In this document: positions 1-4,205 of the stretch, piece after piece
How the letters are laid out: each line of letters opens with the position of its first letter
How positions within the stretch are numbered: the first letter of the stretch is position 1
DNA from: Bacteroidota bacterium
GTDB lineage: Bacteria > Bacteroidota > Rhodothermia > Rhodothermales > UBA10348
Assembly (NCBI GenBank): GCA_024640835.1
Contig: JAHEEH010000166.1
Location: forward strand, 1-5,418
Length of the DNA: 5,418 nt
Direction: 5' to 3'
Notes under the pieces: generated by a model
Databases searched by the model: none
Told to the model about the DNA's origin: nothing
What the model saw: the letters and a program-made list of their open reading frames with translations, nothing else
Translations under genes and position numbers: made by a program

Positions 1-2
1 TT

Positions 3-647
3 CGAGTCGATGCGACCGGCGAGGAACTCTGGTCAAGGACATTTGGTGGGGCCGAGAGTGATCGATGTTTTTCGGTCGCGCAGGCGTCCGGTGGCGGATA
101 TCTGATGGCGGGACAGACGTTCAGTGAGGGCGCAGGCGATCGGGACGCCTACCTCGTTTTCGCTGACGAGTCCGGGAGCCAGCAATGGACAAAGACCCTG
201 GGCGGCACGAAATCGGACGTCGCCCATCACGTCATCCGCACGGCAGACGACGGTTTTCTCGTCACCGGCTATACGACGAGCATCGCGGAGATGGAAGACG
301 ACCCCTACATCACGAAGATCGATTTCTCGGGCCGGATCGAATGGTCACGTGTGCTCCCCCTCGCGGGTACAAACCACACGCTGACCGGCGCACAGTCTAC
401 CGACGGAGGATTCTTCCTTGGTGGATTTACCGAGTCCCGAGCATCCGGGACCACCGCGGCGCTGCTGGTAAAGACGGATGCACTCGGTAATCTTGAATGG
501 TCCCGTGACCTGTTTCGAACTTCGGCCGGCCGCAGTTTCGGCTACACCGTCACGACTGACCACGGTGGCAATCCGGTTCTAACCGGTCAGACAACCGTGG
601 GCAGCAATGGGAGCTTCGACCTCTTCGTAGTGAGATCGAAACAGTGA
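3..647 (+). CDS. C-terminal part of a beta-propeller-like repeat protein (5' end outside window)
   Basis: The frame is open from the left edge to a TGA at 645-647, giving 214 visible residues; the true start lies upstream. The protein is a tandem repeat of exactly 52 residues, marked by Trp at visible residues 10, 62, 114 and 166. Each unit runs roughly W-S/T-R/K-x-L/F, then D/S-G-G-F/Y-L-x-x-G-x-T, then a short strand ending in a D-x-x-G turn before the next Trp. The W-x-x-T-F/L-G-G form is intact in the first two units and eroded in the last two. Such W..TFGG...DGG.L..G.T units are known from secreted bacterial and archaeal proteins predicted to fold as beta-propellers, usually with six to eight blades, so this is probably the last half or so. 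No C-terminal sorting domain or anchor is visible. Function unknown; a surface or extracellular binding scaffold is inference. The fold class is fairly sure. Confidence 0.85.
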   Translation, partial: RVDATGEELWSRTFGGAESDRCFSVAQASGGGYLMAGQTFSEGAGDRDAYLVFADESGSQQWTKTLGGTKSDVAHHVIRTADDGFLVTGYTTSIAEMEDDPYITKIDFSGRIEWSRVLPLAGTNHTLTGAQSTDGGFFLGGFTESRASGTTAALLVKTDALGNLEWSRDLFRTSAGRSFGYTVTTDHGGNPVLTGQTTVGSNGSFDLFVVRSKQ

Positions 648-671
648 TGTGCTGCGCTCGAGGTTCGTCTT

Positions 672-695
672 CTGGACGCATCGCCCGCCGTCCAG
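672..695 (+). terminator. Hairpin after the repeat-protein gene, possible terminator
   Basis: CTGGACG at 672-678 pairs perfectly with CGTCCAG at 689-695 across a 10-base loop, 24 bases after the stop codon. No T-run follows, so it is not a textbook intrinsic terminator. It may still end or stabilise the transcript. Confidence 0.35.
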
Positions 696-893
696 CCGAC
701 CCCACCTGGCAAACCGGACGGAGAGGTGGGCACGACGCGATGTCTGCGTCGGTGTTCGCGGGCCTCTTCACACCTGCCGCAGCCTGTTTGGACCATGCCG
801 GATCGCCGGAATCATCTATTTCGGGATGCGCCGGGTATTCGGGGGTAGGCCACTCGTTCAGCCGCCGCGACGATCTTGCAGGGCGCGGAAGTC

Positions 894-901
894 TATATTT
901 G
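894..901 (+). promoter_or_regulatory. Promoter-like box TATATTTG upstream of mscS
   Basis: TATATTTG at 894-901 fits the TAnnTTTG -7 element described for Bacteroidota promoters and is the most AT-rich patch of this spacer. It lies about 80 bases before the channel start. A TTG at 876-878 sits 15 bases upstream, closer than the usual -33/-7 spacing, so only the -7 part is convincing. If the organism is not of the Bacteroidota/Rhodothermota group, TATATT could simply be a sigma-70 -10 box without a clear -35. Confidence 0.3.
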
Positions 902-982
902 AGGGTATGGAGACTGCTTTGGCAGCTCGATGCCCAGGTCGTCCCGTCCCACACCGCCAAACGACTCTGATCCCCGGCTCCC

Positions 983-1804
983 ATGTTCGATTCTGAAACC
1001 GTTGTCAATTCGCTTTACCAGTTGCTGGCCGACTTCCTGCCGAAGGTGGTCGGCGTCGTCGTCCTGCTCATCGTCACGTGGACCGTGGCTCGCTGGTTGG
1101 GAAATCGAACCACCCGCATGGTGGAGACGCGCCTCGAGGTCACCCTGGCCCGCTTCTTCGGCAGCCTGGTCCGGTACGGCATCATCATCATGGGCGTGCT
1201 CGGGTGCCTCCGGATCTTCGGGTTCGAGACCACCAGCTTCGCCGCCGTACTCGCTGCCGCCGGCCTGGCGGTCGGCCTGGCGCTGCAGGGCACCCTCTCC
1301 AACTTCTCGGCCGGCGTGATGCTGCTGGCGTTCCGTCCGTTCAAGGTCGGCGACGTGGTCGGCGTGGCCGGCATTCGGGGCAAGGTCATTGAACTTTCCC
1401 TCTTCACGACGACGTTCGATACCCCGGACAATCGGCGGATCATCGTGCCGAACGGCGCGATTTTCGGGTCGACCATCGAGAACGTCACGTTTCACGAGGT
1501 GCGGCGTGTCGATATCGAGGTCGGTACGGACTACGGTGCCGACCTGGACCGAACGAGGGCAGCGCTGATGGAGGCCGCCCGGTCCGTGGAGGGACAGGAC
1601 CCGGAGCGGGAGCCCCAGGTCTTCCTCAAGGAGTTGGGCGATTCCGCGATCGGATGGTCCGTCCGAGTGTGGGGCCCCACCGCGGACTACTTCGTCCTCC
1701 ACGAGGCCACGACCCGCGCGGTCAAGAAGCGTCTGGACGAGGTCGGGATCGGCATCCCGTACCCGCAGATGGACGTGCACGTGCAGGGCAACGGAACTGC
1801 CTGA
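983..1804 (+). CDS. mscS: Small-conductance mechanosensitive channel, MscS family
   Basis: A homoheptameric inner-membrane channel that opens under membrane tension and releases solutes during hypo-osmotic shock. The 273 residues are close to the 286 of E. coli MscS. Three hydrophobic segments lie at about 18-38, 58-80 and 86-115. The third carries the diagnostic pore helix AAAGLAVGLALQGTLSN (91-107), then FSAGVMLLAFRPFKVGD. By comparison with E. coli MscS, Leu95 and Leu99 match the gate leucines 105/109, Gln102-Gly103 match the Q112-G113 hinge, and Gly111 matches G121. The cytosolic beta domain follows (IIVPNGAIFGSTIENVT at 133-149), and the C-terminus ends with the family signature IPYPQMDVHV. 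The ATG at 983 fits the usual N-terminal length but has no Shine-Dalgarno sequence. The short gap to the next gene allows co-transcription. Identification is near certain; the symbol is used at family level. Confidence 0.96.
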   Translation: MFDSETVVNSLYQLLADFLPKVVGVVVLLIVTWTVARWLGNRTTRMVETRLEVTLARFFGSLVRYGIIIMGVLGCLRIFGFETTSFAAVLAAAGLAVGLALQGTLSNFSAGVMLLAFRPFKVGDVVGVAGIRGKVIELSLFTTTFDTPDNRRIIVPNGAIFGSTIENVTFHEVRRVDIEVGTDYGADLDRTRAALMEAARSVEGQDPEREPQVFLKELGDSAIGWSVRVWGPTADYFVLHEATTRAVKKRLDEVGIGIPYPQMDVHVQGNGTA

Positions 1805-1852
1805 TGTGGCGCAGTCGGCAAGTCTGCGGAACGCGCCCGTAGTCGGTTTGTC

Positions 1853-2062
1853 ATGGACATCGTGCTGGAAAGCGAACTGAGGTGCCCTGAATGTGGCCGG
1901 GTCTCCACGGAGATCATGCCCACGAACGCATGCGTCCGCTTCCACCCCTGTCCTGCGTGCGGCACCTTGATTCAACCGAAGAGGGGCGACTGCTGCGTCT
2001 TCTGCTCCTACGGCACCGTGCCCTGTCCGCCCGTTCAGATCGGGAAGGCCTGTCGCTGTTGA
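1853..2062 (+). CDS. GDCCVxC-domain cysteine-rich small protein
   Basis: A 69-residue protein with 11 cysteines: C11, C14, C27, C33, C36, C47, C48, C51, C58, C67 and C69. Two CPxC pairs (CPEC at 11-14, CPAC at 33-36) look like a zinc-ribbon knuckle set. They are followed by GDCCVFCSYG (45-54) and PCPPVQ (57-62), the hallmark of the family annotated as GDCCVxC domain-containing (seleno)protein. The segment MPTNAC (22-27) is also typical. As I recall, some family members use selenocysteine and some lie near mercury or other metal genes; the biochemical role is unknown to me. Here every position of this kind is a TGC or TGT codon, so this is a cysteine form. It starts 48 bases after mscS and lacks a Shine-Dalgarno sequence. 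Metal or thiol handling in the cytosol is inferred only from composition. Confidence 0.85.
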   Translation: MDIVLESELRCPECGRVSTEIMPTNACVRFHPCPACGTLIQPKRGDCCVFCSYGTVPCPPVQIGKACRC

Positions 2063-2120
2063 CCCGGTGTGGACCGGTCAGCCAGCGCTCGTAGTCCGAC
2101 CATCCGACTCTCCAGCGAAT

Positions 2121-2462
2121 ATGGCAGCTTCGACGGTCGAAGAGTATTTCGCAGCAGCGCCGCCTGAATCCCTGGAAATGCTGGCACGGCTGCGCGCCAT
2201 CACCCTGGAGGAGATTGAGGGCGGTGAGGAAGTGATCTCCTACGGAATTCCGACGGTGAAGCGAACGACCGCCGTCGTGTATTTTGCCGGGTACAGGTCG
2301 CACATCGGCTTCTATCCGGGTGCGCAGGTCATGGCCGACTTCGAACCGAAGGTGCAGGGTCTGAAGCGGGCCAAGGGCTCAGTTCAATTTCCGCTCGACG
2401 CTCCGCTGCCGGAAGAACTGATCAGGGAGATGATCAGGGCCAGACTGAAGCAGATGAAGTGA
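2121..2462 (+). CDS. DUF1801 / YdhG-like protein
   Basis: 113 residues. The pattern VEEYFAAAPPESLEMLARLRAI near the N-terminus, then EEVISYGIPTVK, VYFAGYRSHIGFYPG and KGSVQFPLDAPLPEELIREMIRARLK, matches the DUF1801 domain along its whole length, with the conserved ISYG(I/M)P, HIGFYP and (S/T)VQFPLD blocks in order. The family includes Bacillus subtilis YdhG (Fra), described as a frataxin-like iron chaperone. Most members are uncharacterised, so an iron role here is only possible. The frame is open upstream to an ATG at 2067, but the ATG at 2121 begins just before the first conserved block and matches usual family length. Neither start has a Shine-Dalgarno sequence. The gene follows the GDCCVxC gene by 58 bases and could share its transcript. 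Confidence 0.9.
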   Translation: MAASTVEEYFAAAPPESLEMLARLRAITLEEIEGGEEVISYGIPTVKRTTAVVYFAGYRSHIGFYPGAQVMADFEPKVQGLKRAKGSVQFPLDAPLPEELIREMIRARLKQMK

Positions 2463-2471
2463 CCGATCGGT
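2462..2471. repeat. Perfect 10-base palindrome at the DUF1801 stop
   Basis: ACCGATCGGT is self-complementary over ten bases and begins on the last base of the stop codon. It could be an operator half-site pair or chance; nothing else supports a role. Confidence 0.3.
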
Positions 2472-2495
2472 GTGCGCGGCACGGCAAGCGCATGG

Positions 2496-2543
2496 TGCGG
2501 TCTCCCGCTGGCGGGTGAGACGTCTAATCAGTACCGTTTCTGA
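2496..2543 (+). repeat. Dispersed repeat, copy A
   Basis: This stretch matches 3462-3509 at 36 of 48 positions without gaps. The conserved blocks are TGCGGTCTC, CGCTGGCG, TGA-ACG and TACCGTTTC, at identical spacing. A further shared block GAACCCATG lies at 2598-2606, offset by three bases relative to copy B (3561-3569). Copy A begins 33 bases after a stop codon and lies about 230 bases before the next gene. It may be a promoter or operator, a remnant of a duplicated coding segment, or an intergenic repeat family. Confidence 0.65.
2500..2521 (+). terminator. Hairpin within repeat copy A, possible terminator of the upstream gene
   Basis: GTCT (2500-2503) pairs with AGAC (2518-2521), and CCCG (2504-2507) pairs with CGGG (2512-2515), around a CTGG loop with a two-base bulge. 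No T-run follows. The pairing is not preserved in copy B, so the hairpin is unlikely to be why the repeat is conserved. Confidence 0.35.
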
Positions 2544-2544
2544 G

Positions 2545-2569
2545 GATCGGCAGCCGCTCGCCGCCGATC
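2545..2569. repeat. Inverted repeat GATCGGC / GCCGATC
   Basis: Seven-base perfect arms at 2545-2551 and 2563-2569 with an 11-base spacer, directly after the TACCGTTTC block of repeat copy A. It could be an operator or a weak hairpin. No equivalent is seen after copy B. Confidence 0.35.
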
Positions 2570-2770
2570 GCCCTGCCGTTGGGCTGAACGAATCCGGGAA
2601 CCCATGGGGGCACCGGGACTACCCGAGGCGTCGGGGTGCTCGCCACCGCTTCCGTGCTCGCACGCCTGTCGCACCCGCAGTCGCGTCAGCCCGGTGCGGT
2701 GCAGGGAAGAGCCACCGACGAATGACCGCGCGGATCACCACACGGGCCCTGACTGCGAACGGGACTCCCA

Positions 2771-3376
2771 ATGACCGTATTCGACCTGGTATTCATCGGT
2801 GTCTTCCTGGTCGCTGTCCTGCTGCTCCTGGCGACGGTAGTGGCCGCCGTCCGCACCCGACGACGCCGTGCCCTTGGTCTTCTGCGCGGGCTGGGTGCCC
2901 TCGCATCGGTCTATCTCACGATCGTCATCGTCGTGTCCCTGGCGTCGCCAGGCCGGACGATTCAACGGAGGGAGCCCCGGTGTTTCGACGACTGGTGCGT
3001 CTCGGTTGAGCAGGTGGATCAGGCGCCGGCAGGCACGGACATCTCGTATTCCGTTGCGATACGGCTGTCCAGTCGCGCGCGCGGCCGCCCCCAGCGCGAG
3101 AACGGTGTTACGGTGTACATGCTCGACGATCGAGGTCGGCGCTTTGAGGCGCAAGAAGATCCCGACGCCGTCCCCATGAACGTATTGCTCCATCCGGGGG
3201 AGTCCGTCATCGCGCGGAGACAGTTCCTGTTACCCGTCGACACGCGCAATCCGGGTCTGGTCATCGCCCACGGGAGATTCCCGGGCATGTTCATCATAGG
3301 GGATGACCAGAGCCTGCTTCACAAGCCGTCGGTCGTGCGTTTCCCCGGGGTCCGCGGTGATTCGCTCACGGGATGA
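2771..3376 (+). CDS. Hypothetical two-helix membrane protein with periplasmic beta domain
   Basis: 201 residues. Two hydrophobic segments at about 4-26 and 38-58 flank a strongly basic loop (RTRRRR at 28-33). By the positive-inside rule, both termini face the periplasm. The remaining ~140 residues look like a small beta-sandwich: CFDDWCVSVEQV (71-82), VAIRLSSRARGRPQRENGVTVY (95-116), DDRGRRFEA (119-127) and HPGESVIARRQFLLP (141-155), resembling the DUF4352 style of secreted domain. The last segment, GLVIAHGRFPGMFIIGDD, looks like a conserved block, but I cannot name a family. Cys71 and Cys76 could form a disulfide outside the cytosol. The ATG at 2771 is the natural start because it places the first helix at the N-terminus; only a weak GGGA precedes it. 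Function unknown. It lies alone between two long spacers and is probably transcribed separately. Confidence 0.85.
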   Translation: MTVFDLVFIGVFLVAVLLLLATVVAAVRTRRRRALGLLRGLGALASVYLTIVIVVSLASPGRTIQRREPRCFDDWCVSVEQVDQAPAGTDISYSVAIRLSSRARGRPQRENGVTVYMLDDRGRRFEAQEDPDAVPMNVLLHPGESVIARRQFLLPVDTRNPGLVIAHGRFPGMFIIGDDQSLLHKPSVVRFPGVRGDSLTG

Positions 3377-3408
3377 GGGTCACTTCATCGCACTCGGGAA
3401 GCCCCGTC

Positions 3409-3430
3409 CGGCGGACGGCATCGTCCGCCG
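3409..3430 (+). terminator. Strong GC hairpin after the membrane-protein gene
   Basis: Nine bases at 3409-3417 (CGGCGGACG) pair perfectly with 3422-3430 (CGTCCGCCG) around a GCAT tetraloop, 32 bases after the stop codon. A competing stem pairs CCGTCC (3404-3409) with GGACGG (3413-3418), so three segments can form two exclusive structures. No T-run follows. A terminator or transcript-end stabiliser is the simplest reading. Confidence 0.5.
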
Positions 3431-3461
3431 CCGCCCCTGCGATTCGTCATGGGCAGATCGC

Positions 3462-3509
3462 TGCGGTCTCGCGCTGGCGACTGAAACGCGGATTGGCTAC
3501 CGTTTCCGA
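3462..3509 (+). repeat. Dispersed repeat, copy B
   Basis: Partner of copy A, exactly 966 bases further on, with the same block order and spacing. TACCGTTTC lies at 3498-3506, about 75 bases before the DinB-family start. The shared block GAACCCATG follows at 3561-3569. The closeness to a gene start makes a promoter or operator role plausible. The TACCGTTTC block lies 18 bases after CGCTGGCG's last base, a spacing that suits two promoter boxes, though neither fits a standard sigma-70 consensus. Confidence 0.65.
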
Positions 3510-3580
3510 TGCGACGGGAACTGCCCGGCAGCAATCCGTCCGCCGTCATTCCACCCGGTCGAACCCATGATTCAAGCGCG

Positions 3581-4081
3581 ATGACTCCGATTCTCGAGCA
3601 GATCCAGACTCTCCTGGTTCGCGATCTGCGCGGACTGATGGACGAAATCGAAGCGTATCCGGACGACGCCCTGGTATGGGAGACTCCGCCCGGCATCTCC
3701 AACTCGGCCGGAGTCCTGGCGATGCATGCCTGTGGCAACCTCGAGCACTACGTAGGGCACGTCCTGGGCGGCACCGGCTACGTGCGCGACAGAAACCGGG
3801 AGTTCTCGGTCCGGGAATACTCGAGGTCCGAAATCCGGCGGGAGCTTGAATCGACGATTTCGACGCTGGAATCGGTCATGCCGTCCATCGACCCTCGTCG
3901 GCTGTCCGAGCCATTCCCCGAGCGCATCCGCGGTCACCTGTTGAACACACAGGCGTTTCTGCTGCATCTGAGCACGCACCTGAGTTTTCACCTGGGGCAA
4001 GTCGGCTACCTGAGACGGGTCCTCACGGGCACCAACGTCAGCACGAATCCCGTTTCACCTCGCGTCCTGGGATTGGAATGA
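3581..4081 (+). CDS. DinB-family protein (DUF1572-like)
   Basis: 166 residues, the usual size for this four-helix-bundle family related to DinB and YfiT, which binds a divalent metal through three histidines. The helix-2 block VLAMHACGNLEHYVGHVLGGTG (45-66), followed by DRNREFS, matches the DUF1572 pattern of a His, then GNL, then GLGG and R-x-x-EF. The C-terminal block STHLSFHLGQVGYLRR (131-146) matches the H-x-x-x-H-x-G-Q motif. Probable metal ligands are His49, His133 and His137. Members include thiol-dependent transferases using bacillithiol or mycothiol, but DUF1572 substrates are not known to me, so no reaction is assigned. The frame is open back to 3509. The ATG at 3581 is chosen because the family begins near MTPILEQI; it has no Shine-Dalgarno sequence. 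An upstream ATG at 3567 is out of frame and ends at once. Confidence 0.88.
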   Translation: MTPILEQIQTLLVRDLRGLMDEIEAYPDDALVWETPPGISNSAGVLAMHACGNLEHYVGHVLGGTGYVRDRNREFSVREYSRSEIRRELESTISTLESVMPSIDPRRLSEPFPERIRGHLLNTQAFLLHLSTHLSFHLGQVGYLRRVLTGTNVSTNPVSPRVLGLE

Positions 4082-4150
4082 GAGGGGCTTCGATTTCATG
4101 GGTCCGGTGCCCGGTTGCGGTCCCGCGCCACCAGAGCGATTATCCGATCC

Positions 4151-4169
4151 GCGGGCGAAAGCTCGCCGC
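4151..4169 (+). promoter_or_regulatory. Small hairpin in the leader of the PSD-like gene
   Basis: GGCGA (4154-4158) pairs with TCGCC (4163-4167) around AAGC, and GC/GC extends it at 4151-4152 and 4168-4169 past a one-base bulge. It sits 70 bases after the DinB stop and 36 before the next start. It could end the upstream transcript or be a leader element. No T-run follows. Confidence 0.3.
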
Positions 4170-4195
4170 ACACCCCCGAACCGATCAGCCATCCG

Positions 4196-4200
4196 AGGAG
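4196..4200 (+). promoter_or_regulatory. Shine-Dalgarno AGGAG for the PSD-like gene
   Basis: AGGAG five bases before the ATG at 4206 is the only strong ribosome binding site in the window. It decides the start against the in-frame ATG at 4098 and the GTG at 4308. Confidence 0.75.
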
Positions 4201-4205
4201 CAACG

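Larger units (their letters stand above)
648..982. other. 335-base spacer without a supported gene
   Basis: Short open frames on both strands here are Arg/Pro-rich, have no recognisable motif, and those on the + strand mostly overlap each other. I therefore see no gene. The spacer holds a hairpin after the upstream stop and one AT-rich promoter-like box, both listed separately. The rest shows nothing I can interpret. Confidence 0.6.
2463..2770. other. 308-base spacer with palindromes and repeat copy A
   Basis: I see no convincing gene. The long open frame from 2470 runs into the downstream gene in another frame and is Arg-rich with no known motif. The spacer contains a 10-base perfect palindrome ACCGATCGGT at 2462-2471 overlapping the previous stop, a hairpin at 2500-2521, dispersed repeat copy A at 2496-2543 and another inverted repeat at 2545-2569. 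Confidence 0.6.

Noticed and set aside
649..996. 115-residue + strand open frame between the repeat protein and mscS
   Set aside because: No ribosome site, no motif, overlaps the mscS start and has shadow-like composition.
893..1975. 360-residue open frame on the - strand
   Set aside because: It lies opposite mscS and part of the GDCCVxC gene, is rich in His, Asp, Arg and Gly, and has no motif; a GC-codon shadow of genes that are clearly recognisable on the + strand.
2060..2164. Reading the GDCCVxC stop TGA as selenocysteine
   Set aside because: The protein already ends at the usual place for the family. The extension is Ser/Arg-rich, overlaps the next gene and ends soon after; no SECIS-like hairpin immediately downstream is convincing.
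2521..2527. CGTCTAA resembling an ECF sigma -10 box
   Set aside because: No GGAAC-type -35 lies about 16 bases upstream, and the motif is absent from repeat copy B at the matching position.
2470..3009. 179-residue + strand open frame across the spacer and into the membrane-protein gene
   Set aside because: Arg/Pro-rich with no motif, and its second half overlaps a well-formed two-helix membrane protein in another frame. Only the short repeat-A peptide is kept as a question.
3553..3567. tRNA T-arm-like string around GGTCGAACCC
   Set aside because: No matching acceptor stem, anticodon arm or D-arm can be found around it.
4116..4128. Possible third repeat copy before the PSD-like gene
   Set aside because: 12 of 13 bases match the start of copy B, but none of the later blocks follows, so in GC-rich DNA this may be chance.
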